From: Saccharina japonica
Taxonomy: Eukaryota; Sar; Phaeophyceae; Laminariales; Laminariaceae
Direction of reading: 5' to 3'
NCBI GenBank assembly: GCA_008828725.1
Contig: MEHQ01003565.1
Coordinates: forward strand, 51,988-115,987
DNA: 64,000 nt
Part shown: positions 1 through 62,697 of the stretch, piece by piece
Layout: every line of letters begins with the position of its first letter
How positions within the stretch are numbered: the stretch's first letter is position 1
Notes under the pieces: generated by a model
The model's database searches: none
What the model was told of the DNA's origin: nothing
Seen by the model: the letters and a program-made list of their open reading frames with translations, nothing else
Program-made: the position numbers and the translations under genes

Positions 1-1424
1 TAAAAAAAAACGGGGGTATGTACACAATGTCCCCTGGTTTTGATGTTAAGGCACGTCCGATAAGGCATTTTCCTTGACTCCGTCCGTCAAGGCGTAAAAG
101 TGCCGTCTCCTGACATATTTCGTGGGGAGTCGGGGGACCCAGTCTATTCTCCTAAGAGTACTCATACAGAACACTTGGGAACAGGTGTTTTCGTGGGTTT
201 TACGTTCACCATTATCTCTACGCTCGTATAACTTGAAGAAGTATGCTTGATACTCGTAATCGCGTGGCGGTGTCTTGCTTATATTTATTCCCGTGAATCT
301 CAGCCTGGCTCGGTTTTTTCTTCACAGGTATCCTAGTAGGACCTCTACCCTCTGTACTACTGACGATGTGCCGCTGTACACTATACCGGACCGCTCACCA
401 GAAAGATCCCCACGAGAAACCAAGTTTGAGATTTGGAGGGAAATGAGAAATTCGGAAGCGGTGTTATCCAGAAATTAGTGTGGAACACACCTTTTCTCGA
501 ACAAGAAATTTAGCCTGGCTCGGCACAACTGTCTGTAGCAAATGGCTGACAAGAGACGACGCATGCCGGGATGCTGGGTCTGAAGTATCATGTACACATT
601 CTCAGACATGCTATATCACATATCACAGGATGTCAGAGCAACGCCCCTTCCATCTGAGAGAAAAGAGTATGACCTGCAAAAAAAGGTGTCCCTCTAATCA
701 TTCTCACACGAACGCTCGATGGGTGAGAAGAGGTGAGCGCCCGTGGTGCGCACACAACAACTCAAATAATTCAATAAATGTAAACGTAGAGTTTGGCTGA
801 AGCTGATTGGCAGCAGGTAATGTTACGCCCACACTTATGGTGCATGCACCCATGGTATCGGCCGCTGCAGCATACACTACTACCCCAAGTACACAACCCA
901 AAGCGCGCTGCACACACCACTCTACGAGCCTTGTCTGGAAACTAAGACGTGCTTTGGCTGTGAGATTATTGGGGTTCAAAACAGGAGAAAGGCGGGGTCG
1001 ACCTGCCGGTGTATCATCCCGACAAAGGTGGTAGACCCCAAGGAACGCGGTTTCTCCTGTCTCCTTGTCCGTGCTAAAAGAACACCGTTCTTGTCATATA
1101 CACACACGTGACCGTGTCACACCCACCGTCCATGCAGGGCATCCTACCACGGCTGCGACTACTGCTTCTATATATCCGCCACGCGCAAGGGAGGTGCCAC
1201 GTGTATAGCGTTCCTTCCACTGTCTGCACATGCACAAGATCTGATCTACACATTTCACGTTGACGCCGGACGCGACGCTTAGCACCAAGAAAAAACGAAA
1301 AACAAAAAACAGAAGTTCAGCACGGACGTTAGCCTTGCAGCCTTGTCGGAACCCAGCGGGGTCTCGCACAAACACATCAAACAAGCTCGGCAAAACGCAC
1401 AATGCGCGAGTGCCCCATCCCCTG
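1..1424. other. Downstream flank of the Sec20-like gene, no gene seen
   Basis: No coding stretch is supported on either strand. The text AGCCTGGCTCGG occurs twice (near 302 and 510) with AATTAGTGTGGAA between. This resembles eroded pieces of the MITE family found intact at 41681 and 51788. Confidence 0.4.
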
Positions 1425-1583
1425 TCACAACAGCCCGAGAAGCGGCAACCTCTGATACAAAATGAAGCACACAGTGCCGAAAAAGAAGAGGGTGGAGGAC
1501 ACCATCACCACGGCGTCCATCAAGTCGGCGACCTTAAGGCGGGTCAACGTCGTTCCCGCCCGCCGAAGACTCCCCCCTATGCC
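1425..1583 (-). CDS. SEC20: Sec20-like exon 5 (membrane anchor, stop)
   Basis: Acceptor GCGCAG in phase 0, then GIGGSLRRAGTTLTRLKVAD, a hydrophobic helix and the TGA stop at 1425-1427. The preceding intron is 1584-2317. Confidence 0.88.
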   Translation of the reverse strand, partial: GIGGSLRRAGTTLTRLKVADLMDAVVMVSSTLFFFGTVCFILYQRLPLLGLL

Positions 1584-4395
1584 CTGCGCGCACCGCGTCG
1601 GATTGAAAAGGTACCCACGCCAACGTCGGACAGGGTTCGGGAAACGGAGCAAATCGTAAAAAAATCGCCGGGGCACACATGTGGGAATATGTGGGAGCTG
1701 AAGCGTACTCTTCAACAGTCAAATATACTACTGTAAGGCGGGTGGGACTTCCCGGCGGGGCCAGGTCGGTTTGTCCTGGCATGTCAAAGAGTACGACGCG
1801 AGGCGCAATTGCAAACAAACGGGGGAAGGCAACACAGCAGTGGACCGCTATCGGTTATAGGCACGTAGGTGCATCCAAGACCTATTCCGAAGCGTGCGGG
1901 TGCCTGATTATTGCCACCCGTTGGTCTCGACAAATAAACGAAAAACTTTCGACCAGCAGGACGATCGGCAAGCGCGCACGCGCGCGGTATGTATAGTCCT
2001 ATGGATACTTTTATCTCCAACGGAGCGGAACTGGAATGGTTTACAACGACCATAGGGACAACAACCTGGGGATGCCACAATAGCGCTTGGTTCGAGACAG
2101 GTCGTCTAACGGCATCGGGCCAGTCAGGCAAGCGTTGTCCTATAAAAAAAGAGCGAACGAACATCCCGCGCGCGCAGTACCGTCGTCCATCGTCTATTTT
2201 CCGCTCCAGAAACAAACAACAACACGCGCACACAACGCTTCCACGAGCATCAAACGGAACAAGAAAACAAGTAGCGGCATTTGCAGGCGAAGCCAAACTG
2301 CCTAACTCCAACCCCACCTGATGTTCGTCAAATGTATGCCTCAACAAGGCGTCCTGCTCGCCCATGACCTCTGATACTTGCGCAACCCTAGCCAATTGCT
2401 CCGCCATCATTTTTCGGGTGCGCTGCAACGACTGCTTCATTTCTCGCGCTTCTCCCGCGGCAGACCCGGGCGCATTCCCGTCTCCCCCGTCCCCCGCACG
2501 CCGCCGTTTCCTGCAACTCCGTGCGTGCGTTTCGGTATTACAGCAGTAACAGTAGTCAGTATTGATAGTAGACACGCGGCACGAACAAGGTGCACCCAAC
2601 GTCTACCTTCTTGAAACCGATACGAGGCATTAACACCAGGTATTTTGTACTGCTGCAAAATTTACCCCACTAATTCCATTACTACTGTAATTGCTACTAC
2701 TGTAATTGCAAGCACTCCTGTCCACAAAATCGTCGGTGCAACTCTAAAGGCAGTAAGACAGCGGGGAAAACAACAACGAACGCCCCCAAGTCCGGCATGG
2801 GCCGTTCTATAGCCCCAGCATTCTTGTCGCCCAACTTAATCACATTAAGGTTGACAAAGTGTACGAATAGCCGGACGACTCACGTTCCGGAATCGCCCTG
2901 TGTCCCCATCAGCGCGGCGCGACTCCTCGTGTTGCGGTGCCTTTCTCCGTGCCGTTTGCGAGAGGCAACCGCTCGCCGCACCCCCGCCCGGACGTGCTCC
3001 AGATCTCTCTCGGCTTGCTCGACCTATTTTTGTCACATTTGTGTTGCAGGAAAAGGCGAAGCACCAGCGAAAGGCGTGAGGGCAACGGTTGCAATGCGTT
3101 GTTCTGCAGTGCGTTCGTATTGCTACTGATAGAGGTTTCCGGGGGGCATGCTTTGCGGAAGACCAAGAGGAGCGGTGCTCGCAGCATCTCGGCTTCCTCG
3201 AGCGTCCTTCCGCCCTACCGACGAAACTGGTGATTGTACCGTGGTGTCTTAAGTCTTAACCCTTCGAGGACTGGAGTCCCGTTTTGGGGACAAATTACTT
3301 AGAATTAGAGTGGTTTGTCCCCAAAACGGGACTGCAGTTCTAAAAGGGTAACTGTGAGGGGTGTTTTTCCAATTGCGAAGGCGGAGGGCATCCGGGCGGC
3401 GCAGGGCAGAGAACCAGTAGATGCCACGACAGGTTACCAATTCATGCTCAGAACAGCACAGACTCGCAAGGGTAGGATTCGTGCAGCACCCCGCACGGGA
3501 ATGGCCGAAACACAGGCCGTACGTACTGTAGTCGTATACAGTGCGAGTATGTACGTACAGTAGTGTAGAGTGTAGACTACTCGTACAGACGCAGACTAGC
3601 GGCGGACGTCCCTTATTGACTTGGTTGCAACTTTCCCCGACTGTTTCTACGGAGGTTCTGTAGCACCATCGCTGGGCATGATAGGTGTGGACGCGGGAAC
3701 CACGGACAATGCAAAGTAGTACTCTCCGCTCTGCTGCAGGATGAGTACCTGTGGTCGTATTGCTCTTGAACAACGAACCACCAGCAGCATTACGTACGAG
3801 TACGTATGAATCAGCTCGAGATGGCACGGCGGTATGATAACGGATGAGCACACCGCGTTCCTTCGACAGACAATAGTTGCAACTGCAACGTCTGCGTGAT
3901 TGACGCATGCTACCATGTCTGGTGTGCTGGTGTGTGCTTTCCACTGCCGCCCACCTTTATCATGGCGCCGGCTGCATCGTTTGCATCGCCCTCGCGTTGG
4001 TCGGCCTCGTACCGGGCGTCGGCGAGGGCGTCGCGACAGATGGCGATTGTTCGAACGCTCGAGTTGTTGAACACCTATACGGGCAGGGAGCAGTGGTTGA
4101 GTGGAATGCCATAAGCCGAGCGCTAGGTTATTGTGGGAGCAGGTCGGGGATGATACGCTATAGAGCGAGCAATGGGGTGGGAGCAAGCGAGCGGGTGAAC
4201 CGGCCTACTTGCTTGTGGAATGACTCGTGCCAGGTCTACGAAGTTGATCTGCTGTCTCACCTCAATGGCACTTGTTGTCCAGGGATCATCGTCGTTGTGC
4301 ACACCTTTTTCAGTCTCCACGACCTCAATTCTGCGTATTTCAAGGCGAAGATCCCGGAGAAGGTCATAGGCACGCGAGAGAGAGGGTGTAGACAT
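1425..4395 (-). CDS. SEC20: Sec20/BNIP1-like SNARE, five exons (4395-4261, 4074-3955, 3023-2884, 2510-2318, 1583-1425)
   Basis: Joined exons give a 248-residue protein. Seen: a mostly helical cytosolic part; a SNARE-like helix in exon 4 containing 'LQRTRKMMAEQLARVAQ' and ending DEHQ; a short basic linker; and one C-terminal membrane helix (about residues 220-240, 'VVMVSSTLFFFGTVCFILY') with a tail of about 8 residues. Known of the family: Sec20/BNIP1 is a tail-anchored Qb SNARE of the ER that works with Use1, Ufe1/syntaxin 18 and Sec22 in Golgi-to-ER retrograde fusion; the human protein is about 228 residues. The match to the family pattern (TRxMM, then GRxLL-like, then D before the anchor) is from memory, not a search. 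All four introns are GT-AG and every junction keeps phase. An in-frame TGA lies six bases before the ATG. No luminal HDEL-type signal is visible at the end (LPLLGLL). It diverges from the channel gene. The 271-residue open frame at 2599-1784 is only exon 4 plus intron read-through. Confidence 0.85.
2318..2510 (-). CDS. SEC20: Sec20-like exon 4 (SNARE helix)
   Basis: Acceptor GTTGCAG, one base completing the split Thr codon, then 64 codons to DEHQ and the donor GTGGGG. A Gly/Ala-rich basic spacer is followed by the amphipathic SNARE-type helix. Confidence 0.88.
2884..3023 (-). CDS. SEC20: Sec20-like exon 3
   Basis: One hundred and forty bases; begins 'VEQAERDLEHVRAGVRR' after a TAG acceptor and ends with two bases of a codon before a consensus donor GTGAGT. 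Coiled-coil-like heptads are apparent. The acceptor lacks a strong pyrimidine tract, the weakest point of the model. Confidence 0.8.
3256..3351. mobile_element. TTAA-type MITE hairpin in Sec20 intron 2
   Basis: Begins TTAACCCTTCGAGGACTG and ends with its near reverse complement; inner arms GTCCCGTTTTGGGGACAA pair. TTAA target and CCC start are piggyBac-like. Ninety-six bases. Confidence 0.75.
3955..4074 (-). CDS. SEC20: Sec20-like exon 2
   Basis: Forty codons between a TAG acceptor after a pyrimidine-rich stretch and the donor GTGGGC; phase 0 at both ends. Encodes a helical piece with 'AICRDALADARYEADQ'. The intron that follows (3024-3954) contains a TTAA-type MITE at 3256-3351 and otherwise nothing I recognise. 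Confidence 0.85.
4261..4395 (-). CDS. SEC20: Sec20-like exon 1
   Basis: Forty-five codons from the ATG at 4395, starting MSTPSLSRAYDLLRDLRLE and ending at GAG before the donor GTGAGA. Phase 0. The intron that follows is 4075-4260. Confidence 0.85.
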
Positions 4396-4812
4396 CGCTC
4401 ACGCTCCTTGCAAGGTCAGACAGAAGGGCAGAACAGCCAGCAACGTGAGAGCGCACTTCTGCTTCGAAATCGCCACACAAGGGGTTTCCAACTCGCCGCA
4501 AATGCCTTGCAATAAAACGGTTTCATTTGCGTAGCATCCAATTGGCCAATAGGATGCCCGATACCCGATCCTCGACATCCCCTACCAATCTACCAATCTA
4601 TGAATAGACGCGATCACGTGACATGCCACTTTTCCTCTCCACGCGAATGTAGGTACGCAAATACGGACCGATGCGTGCTCCCGTTTTGTCTCGTCCAGGG
4701 ATGATATGAAGCGGAAAACAGACCGCGTGGCTGGTGCCAGCACGTAGTTTTTGAGGTTCAGGCAGGCACAGGGTGGGGCTGCTGTCCCCTGGTCTACCCC
4801 GGCCTCTGGCAA
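4396..4812. promoter_or_regulatory. Head-to-head intergenic region, likely shared promoter
   Basis: Only 417 bases separate the two divergent ATGs. No TATA box could be assigned with confidence. The 5' untranslated regions of both genes must also fit here unless either has an upstream non-coding exon. The role is inferred from layout alone. Confidence 0.5.
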
Positions 4813-55046
<50,234 letters not shown>

Positions 55047-56076
55047 GTGAGCAAACCAAATCAAACCAATCATCTTCTTTTCATAGGCATGTTATTTTTC
55101 ACGATAATTGGTCCCCTTAATGACTAAATTACACCGCCATTTTTGCGGGGGAAAAAACTACTTGGAAATAGTGTAGGAATGCGGCACCACCTGTGCAGGG
55201 ATATCAACTGCCCGGAATTGATTGATGAGTATCCAATGCAGTGGCCAAAGCGTTTTAAACCACAAGTTGCGTTTGATTGTTTTTTTTTTGTATATATGAC
55301 GCTCGCTTCTATTTCAAGACGAGAGAAGGCACGGGGGAAGGACTCGTTGATCGTGCTCTGGATTTTCGGGCGTTGTCTTACATAGATCGAATCGACCTAT
55401 ATCGGCTGAAGCCGAAAAAAACGTATTTGTTTCTACTCAAGAAGAGAAGCATCACCGATAGCGAGGCAAGGTCCAGAAATTGATTGACAAGGTTGCAGGA
55501 AAGCATGCTTCTTTCCTCGGGAAAACCACTGTTAGATTAATCCGCGACACGTGAGATATCGCCGGCGTCACCCTCTGGGGGGGAGGAGGGTGTACTCATT
55601 AGCCACATGTCATGCATGGCCGTCGTCGTGTGACCATAGATAGACCCTCGCATCCCTACAATGCCGAGACGGAGCACGTCGCCGGGCTTTCGCCGACCAG
55701 GCAGACAATGCTTGTACCAAGCTCGAAGCGCCGTGAGGTGTTTGTTGGGCGAGTCGCATAAAGGGTATAGAGGGTGAACTGCATCCTACTAGCGTGGGGA
55801 GGGGGGGGGGCATTTGTTGCTTGCCTTAGTCATGTGACCATGGCGCCACGCATCCCTTCCGAAACGGAGCGTCTACTAGGGGCGGGGGGGGGGGGGGGTT
55901 CAACACCTTGATATCAGCGAAGTCACACCACTTCCTCCAGTCGTTTTTTTCACGGCCTATTGAGTTGGACCTTGAGCATCGAGCCTGTCCGTTTGAAGGC
56001 TGTCAAGAGCGTGCCTACGTCAAGCTACGGGTGGATTGGTTGTCAAACCTTCACTAGGGGGCAGGTACTATTTCGG
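55047..56076. other. Intron or 3' flank after the last recognised channel exon
   Basis: No IVS6 continuation seen. An open stretch at 55314-55481 reads 'YIDRIDLYRLKPKKTY' with several charged residues; it matches no part of the channel that I can place and I cannot name it. A G-headed repeat copy occupies about 55578-55880. Confidence 0.4.
55575..55880 (+). repeat. G-headed dispersed repeat
   Basis: GGGGGGAGGAGGGTGTACTC head and full body through CATTTGTTGCTTGCCTTAG. Confidence 0.65.
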
Positions 56077-56166
56077 GGGGCCATAGAAACTAGGACCTAA
56101 GGCGCAGACAAAAGCCTATATATTTACCTATTTTTACTCGTAACAATATTTGGTCCTATTTACTTT
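56077..56166. mobile_element. 95-bp MITE next to SINE, left of block B
   Basis: GGGGGGCCATAGAAACTAGG start and TTTGGTCCTATTTAC end. Opposite internal orientation to the copy at 45764 although both adjoin a SINE. Confidence 0.6.
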
Positions 56167-56179
56167 TTTTTTTTCTTTT

Positions 56180-56880
56180 GTTGTGCCCATCCCATTTATT
56201 ATCTTCGCCCTCCTTTTCTCTCTCTCCCTCTTTAGTCGTAACTCAGATTCCGGGGTCACTAAGTAGGCTCTTCTCCCCCCCCACTACGGTAAGGCGTCCG
56301 CGAGGCAGTTACATAGTGAAACCCATTGCTGTCTCCGGAAGTGGCCACACCAGAAATTAAATTAACTCATTGAAGCTGTCGTCCATATGCAAGTCCGCCT
56401 CAGAGGCGGTTCTAGCAGGATGCAGCTCACCCTCCATGCGACTCGCCCAATACCTCACGGCGTTTCGCGCTTGGTGCAAGCAATGTCTGCCTGGTTGGTG
56501 AAAACCCAACGCGCTCCGTCCCGGCATTGTAGGGATGCGAGGGTCTATGGTCATATGACTACGGCCGTGCACAACATGAGTACACCCCCCCCCCCCCCCC
56601 CCACTACGGTACGTGCCTTGCATTTTTATCGCAAGAAGATTCTAGCACTTTTCTTCCCTCGTCAACTCCCCCACTACGGTACGTGCCTTGCATTTTTATC
56701 GCGAGAAGATTTTAGCACTTTTCTTCCCTCGTCAACTCTCGTCGAATTGTGCTCACCCACGCTATAAGTATATAAATATGCGCTCTCGACAGTTGGTGTT
56801 ATTTGAGAATAAAATCTCCGTACGTACGGAGACTCGAACCCTCGACTTCCAACTCAACAGGCTTCGTGGTTAATACCTGC
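56180..56880 (-). mobile_element. SINE split by a G-headed repeat (block B)
   Basis: The tail part (56180-56297) and head part (56605-56880) flank an inserted antisense G-headed repeat. CCCCCACTACGGTACGTGCC with the next 45 bases is tandemly doubled at the junction. Confidence 0.7.
56385..56602 (-). repeat. G-headed dispersed repeat, antisense, ending in poly-C
   Basis: On the plus strand it ends ACGGCCGTGCACAACATGAG then about 18 Cs. It has split a SINE. Confidence 0.65.
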
Positions 56881-58291
56881 TGATGTTAATGGTACCGCTG
56901 ATAGGATGTGGAAACGTTTGGTAAATACCTGGTATCAGGTATTTGGATCGTATTGGTATTACTTGGAAGGCGTATCTCGGATGGAAACCCGAACGGACGC
57001 AAGCCAGGTACCTTCCGCACTGGCAACTGACAGGTCGACGGTGGTAATAACAAGATAAGAACTCATCGTAGGCTAAAATGTCAACTGGTGATTCAAGGAG
57101 TTCGTCACTAATGCAGCGTACATACGCAATGTAGTAGTGCACTACAGTTGGAGCTGTGCACCTGGCCCTGCCCGTGCCTTGGTTTGTGGTCTCCTCTCAG
57201 CCCCATCCGTTCCATCGACTGATTATTGTACATACGGGGGAACACACACACAGTGCCAGGATAATTGTAGCGCAATATAACAACTCAATAGGATACTTGG
57301 GTTTTGCACTGTATTGTATGGCGGTTTACTGGGATACGAAACCGTCCGTACAGGCAGCTTCGACGCCTGTGCTGTGAGATACTAATTCACTCTGTTTTGT
57401 CTCTACCCGAACCTCTACTCAGCGCTATTGTAGCTACTGCATACTCTTCTGCTGCAGTGCCGTCAGATTATTATACAGCAGTAGTAGAATTCAGGACCAA
57501 ATATAGTGTACAAACATAGATAGGGGGAAACGTTTTTTTTCGGGATAATCGTTGTGGTTTCTGATTACTATCTTACTACATTAGCCCACCCCGTGCTACT
57601 ACTATAGTATAGTGCCGAGCACTGCCACCTTCTAGGAGTGGCGGCTTATTACTTTCTGAGCTCCTCCTCGCATGAAGAGCTCAATGAATATCTCATCACC
57701 CGAGTAATGACTTCGAAGAACATTTTTTTCGCGCATCCTACACATACCAGTAATCCTAAAACAAATATACAAACAAAATTATCAACATTTGTAGGACCTA
57801 CACATACTAGAAATCCTAAAACAAATACACAAGCAAAATTATCGACATTTATTTGTAGGGCCTACTTATATGCCAGTAACCTTACAACAAATTATTCAAG
57901 CAGAATTATCATTCTATATAATATCCTGTAGTTACTCACTCGAGAAGCTTAAGCCGATCAGAGAATATTGAGAAATGTTTGCCTCAGAAGGCAAAAAAGT
58001 GCAACCCTTATGCGTGCGTTTCGTTAAGCCGACCCGCGATTGTTAGGGCAAGTGCGGTGCCAATCATCTCAAAAAAGGAAGTTGACATGTACGATATACC
58101 AGCTCTCTGCGACGCGGTGCCGCGTTGATTGTCAGAGAATCAACGCGGGAGTGATATAACCCAGGGTGAGAGTCTCCGGCTGATCGCAGCAGGAGGCCTC
58201 ATTGATCCCAAACTATATACGAATCAACCTACGTCGAAATGTTACAATAGTATAATAATATTTTCCCTCGGCGCCTCTCCTCCGTTGCCAG

Positions 58292-58427
58292 GTAGTGCCG
58301 GTCGTGGCCCCCTGTAGCTGTACCGACCGGCCGTGGAGGGCGCGCATCCAGCGGATGGTGCTGAGCAGCTGCTTCAACAATTGGGTGATCGGCGTGCTGG
58401 TCGTTAACGCCATCGTGCTCGCCGTCG
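58292..58427 (+). CDS. Duplicate of channel exon 25 (IVS1)
   Basis: Same protein as 47846-47981 with a synonymous CTT/CTC change. Acceptor and GTGAGA donor intact. Whether it is ever spliced into a transcript is unknown. Confidence 0.7.
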
Positions 58428-58534
58428 GTGAGACTCTCTTTCTCCCCCCCGCATGCTGCCTAAAGCTGCAGCCCAGACAATGCAACATACTACCTGAAAC
58501 TGCTGCGCCCGGAAACAGCAGTGGCCATGAGAAT

Positions 58535-58985
58535 TTATCAGAGATAGAAGATGTAGATGAACATTGATCAGAGCTAGATGTAGATAAGCATTGATCAGAG
58601 ATAGAAGATGTAGATGGGCATTGATCGGAGCTGGATGTAGATGAACATTGATCAGAGATAGATGTAGATGAACACTGATCAGAGATAGATAGATGTAGAT
58701 GGACATTGATCAGAGCTACTGTAGATGTACATGAACATTGATCAGAGATAGATAGATGTAGATGGACATTGATCAGAGCTAGATGCAGATAAGCATTGAT
58801 CAGAGATAGAAGATGTAGATGGGCATTGATCGGAGCTGGATGTAGATGAACATTGATCAGAGATAGATGTAGATGAACACTGATCAGAGATAGAAGATGT
58901 AGACGGACATTGATCAGAGCTACTGTAGATAGATGTACATGAACATTGATCAGAGATAGATAGATGTAGATGGACATTGATCAGA
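58535..58985. repeat. About 30-bp minisatellite (block B)
   Basis: Same units as at 48080, about 65 bases longer in total. Confidence 0.9.
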
Positions 58986-59906
58986 GAGGTAGGTACTCGT
59001 GGTCTAATATTTTCAACACCATAAAAAAGCTTTCACCCTCTTTCCAGTTGTAAACTTCGCTGGCTGGCGTGTGACACACACATATATACATACATGCATA
59101 TTTCCATCACCTCTCCGAAATCAAGCAAGCCATGACGGGATGTCGCTTCGTCTGGTCGACAAACGACCAAACTGCAGACCACACCATATCATCGTACGTA
59201 GACGCTATGTTGCCGTATCCACAATCGCCGAGCGAATGGGCAACACAAGTACAGCAGTCTGGTAGAAGTCGATAAGGCGTTTCTGCGCTCGGCGAAAGGC
59301 CAACACCCGTCGAAAACAAAGAGGCTTTCCAATTAAGCTTACCCTGTGCATTGATTTTTTTTAATGCCAGCTTGTGTGTGTTTTTAGTTTATTTTTCGTG
59401 ACACCACTTTTTTATGTGCGCACCTGCCCCATTTTTACCTCATCTTGTGCCATGTCTGTGTTTCGAATGTTTTCACACCTCGACCGGATAGATCATCCAC
59501 AGATAGATCATCCACAGATAGATCATCCACAGATAGATAATCTAGATAATAACCTGCCGTTAAGATATGTTGTGCAGATGCTGTCATAGTACACATCAGG
59601 AGCACATGTCCCTAAATCATGCAGGTTATAGGGTCCCCACTCAGAAATATGAGCTAGATCGTACAGATCATACAGATCATGCAGATCATACAGATCAGAC
59701 AGATCAGGAACATATCTTCTCTGAAAGATGTATATCACGAAGCGGGGATCGATGGTCTGTCGAGGATCTGTCGATGATCTGTCCCACGTGTGTGTAATTT
59801 TTGTTTTTCATCGCCTAAACCTGTGCCACCCGCCCTCCACCCACGACACCCACGACACCACCACACTTCCGCCAAAACCTTGTGGGGGAACCGACACCAA
59901 CAACAG

Positions 59907-60114
59907 ACCACTCGGACGCCCCTGATTGGCAGCTGGTTACGCAGGAGATCTTCAACATCGTGTTCGCCTGCATATTTGTGGCGGAGACGTGCTTCGTGAT
60001 GGTCGGCCTCGGCCCTCGCTGCTACTTCTCGACGGGTCGGCAAACGTTCGAGTTCGTCGTGACCATTGCATCGGTTGCCGACCTGGCGGTGGACGTCAGC
60101 GGCGCCTGTTCAGG
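59907..60114 (+). CDS. Duplicate of channel exon 26 (IVS2-S3)
   Basis: Same protein as 49400-49607; acceptor CAACAACAG instead of CAACACCAG. No IVS4 exon follows in the same orientation within the window. Confidence 0.7.
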
Positions 60115-60400
60115 GTGAGACTCGCGCGGGTTCTTGTGGCAAGTGTGAAAAAGCGTGCCTCGCATCGAGCAGAACACCGATCCCTATGGAGCCCTTACTG
60201 CTACGTGCTGCCGTAGACATCCGAGTGTGAAGTGGTATAGCGTTGGCCCGCTATATACTATATACCAGGGACTGCAAGATCTACCCTCCACATTTTTTGC
60301 CGCCTAATTACCTATCGTATAGATATTTTCAGGGCAGATGGTATTCCTGACATATGTGAATATTTGGTAAGGTTTACTCAAATTATGCGGCGTGTCATAC

Positions 60401-60577
60401 TGTACAGTACAGGACACCGAATAAGAAACAGGAAGTCTGGTCCAGGCTGGATTTCTTATTTGAGAGAGGGTGCTTTCTAGGCTAATTTCAAGATAACGAC
60501 TCCCGAAATTATTGTTTTACTCTAAAATCTCAGCCTGGCTTTCTTATTAGGTGTCTTGTACTGTATATGATCTCACA
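60401..60577. mobile_element. MITE, inverted-duplication partner of 51788
   Basis: TGTACAGTACAGGACACCGA start and AGGTGTCTTGTACTGTATA end. Reverse complement of the 51788 copy with small differences. Confidence 0.7.
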
Positions 60578-60711
60578 TCTCACAAGTGTGTGTGTGTTTT
60601 TTTTCTTTTTTATGGATATACATGTTCGTATGCCCTCGGCCGCACATAGGAAACAGAGGTGCTACTACTTTCTACCTTGGCATTGTGTGAAGAGAATTAA
60701 ACTACGCTTAC

Positions 60712-60919
60712 CGTTATCACGACATCCGAGAAGAGAGCCACGCCCACGTTGGCGAACACGTACACCCCGATCGTCAGCAGCACGAACACGTTGACCAGCA
60801 CGTGCGCGGGGTAGGTGCACGCCGCCAAAATCTGGTCGAAACCCGGGATGTGTGTCGCCAGGCGTATGATGCGGACTACCCGCAGAGATCGGATCAGCCG
60901 AAGAATGACGATGTCGCCG
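60712..60919 (-). CDS. Inverted duplicate of channel exon 27 (IVS4-S5)
   Basis: All 208 bases, reading frame and GTAAGC donor are intact, but on the opposite strand to the gene, so it cannot join the plus-strand transcript. The upstream text gives RTYTNSG where the other copy gives RPYPNSG. Confidence 0.7.
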
Positions 60920-61399
60920 CTGTTTGTGTACGTACGGGAAGGCGCAACGATGTCGGGGTTATATGATGACATTGCCTCACCCATTAATTTGCGTTTTTTT
61001 TTTTTCTCTGTCTCACAGTCTGTGACCCACAGAATTTGTATATCTCTAGGATTAGGAATCGGGACAGACACTGGGTGTACTGATGCAGTTGGGTAGAAAG
61101 GACGGGTTTAATGTGTGAAGACAACACACACACATTGTGGGGGCGATTCAGATTGTAGTAGGGGATGGAGACGGACACAAACATTGATCAGAAGAACGGG
61201 GACACAGGAGGGGGTCAATGGACTCAAAACAAGTCGTACAGCACCTGGTACGTTCGTACGTGTAGCGTGCTAAATAGAGTCGTCGTTGAATTCCTCGTTT
61301 CGACAAGGGTAACGCAAGGTAACCACAATTCCGATTGTGGACCTTTCCGTACCTGAGTAGTGTTTTTACATTTTTTTCAGGGTTTTTCAATGGATCCTG

Positions 61400-61760
61400 A
61401 CCCGACTCGGGTTGGGTCGGGTCACGAAGTGTTCAATATCTCACGGGTCGAGTCTGGTTTGGGTCGAGTCGGGTCGGGTCGGGTCGGGTCGGGTCGGGTC
61501 GGGTCGGGTCGGGTCGGGTCGGGTCGGGTCGGGTCGGGTCGGGTCGGGTCGGGTCAACAGGTTTTCAAATCTCGCCGGTCGGGTCAGGCCGGATCAAGAT
61601 TTCTTCAAATGTCACGGGTCGGGTTGGATCGGGTCGGGTCGGGTCGGGTCGGGTCGGGTCGGGTCGGGTCGGGTCCGGTCGGGTCGGGTCGGGTCGGGTC
61701 GGGTCGGGTCGGGTCGGGTCGGGTCGGGTCTGTCGCAGTCGGGCCATCCTTACTCAACCC
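61400..61760. repeat. (GGGTC)n array, expanded inverted copy
   Basis: More than twice the length of its partner at 50806-50960, in two pure runs. Confidence 0.95.
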
Positions 61761-62697
61761 CGACCCGGGACCGGGACCCAATGAACAACCCTGAATAGTG
61801 TTGCTACTTGCCTTCCTAAACATATCCGGTAGTTAGGCATTTCACCTCTAAGACTATACCCTACTTTGAACGTTCCAATGGCCCCCCAGCTGATGGCGAA
61901 GTAAACGTTATTGCTACACCGTCATTAAGAGCTTCCAGTCACACTTTTGTGAACAATATTAATTGTGCTACTGTAGCAATGCAATCTCGTCTTGATGGAC
62001 AAGGGCAGCTATGTCAGAACGTTATTCGTTGATGTCGCTTTTGAGATATTAGCGTCTTCCAAAAATAAACAGCCAAAAAGGCTTTGTGCGAACTTGACTA
62101 CCGGTACTTGATAATGGTGTTGATACACGCGACGACTTTTTCAACACTTCGACCACTGCACTACTATCAAGTATCCTGCACTATTGTCAGGTAGTTCGTC
62201 CCCTAGAACGGGTCGAACATACTATCCTAAAATCCGTACGCATTGTCAAATAGTTTGTCAAGAGTCAAGATGCGTTTTATGACAGACCCATGCATCTGCC
62301 AGGTTTGTGCACCAAGCCGAATGCCCGAACCATGGCGCACCGACGACAAATGCGTAGCCCGCTGGGCATGCTTCAAACATTCGGTTAGAATCACGGTCTA
62401 GAGACGCGTGCTACGTTAGAGGTATACCTTTTTTTGGCTATTGTTTTTCTGAATGACAAAGGCTCCTTAACCCATTCTTGTGTTGCAATACTATGCTGCT
62501 GTTCATTTTGCATGGGGCTGTTCATCGGTTATATACCATTTTTAGTCTCCTCCAAATTCAGTTTTTAACTTACTAATAGTATGGATCCTAACCCGCCGTT
62601 ACGATATGTTTGTGCGAGATGTGTTTGGTACAGATCTATCTAACCCAGGAAAACTTGTGCTAGATCGTGATGCAGATTGTACGACTTCCGCCCCGCA

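Larger units (their letters stand above)
56180..60381 (+). repeat. Segmental duplication block B
   Basis: Direct copy of block A with exon copies at 58292-58427 and 59907-60114, both with intact splice sites and reading frames. Ends at GGTAAGGTTTACTCAA, where it switches to inverted sequence. Confidence 0.85.
60382..62697 (-). repeat. Inverted duplication arm
   Basis: Reverse complement of 49878-51990, longer because the GGGTC array is expanded (61440-61735 against 50806-50925). Exon copy at 60919-60712. The right junction at CCCCGCAACATATATA shares a few bases with the start of block C. Confidence 0.85.

Noticed and set aside
1784..2599. A 271-residue minus-strand open frame as a gene of its own
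   Set aside because: Only its middle (2318-2510) is coding-like; it is exon 4 of the Sec20-like gene, with clear splice sites on both sides, and the rest is intron.
61360..61823. GRVGSGRVGS and DPTRPDPTRP ORFs
   Set aside because: Frames of the GGGTC array.
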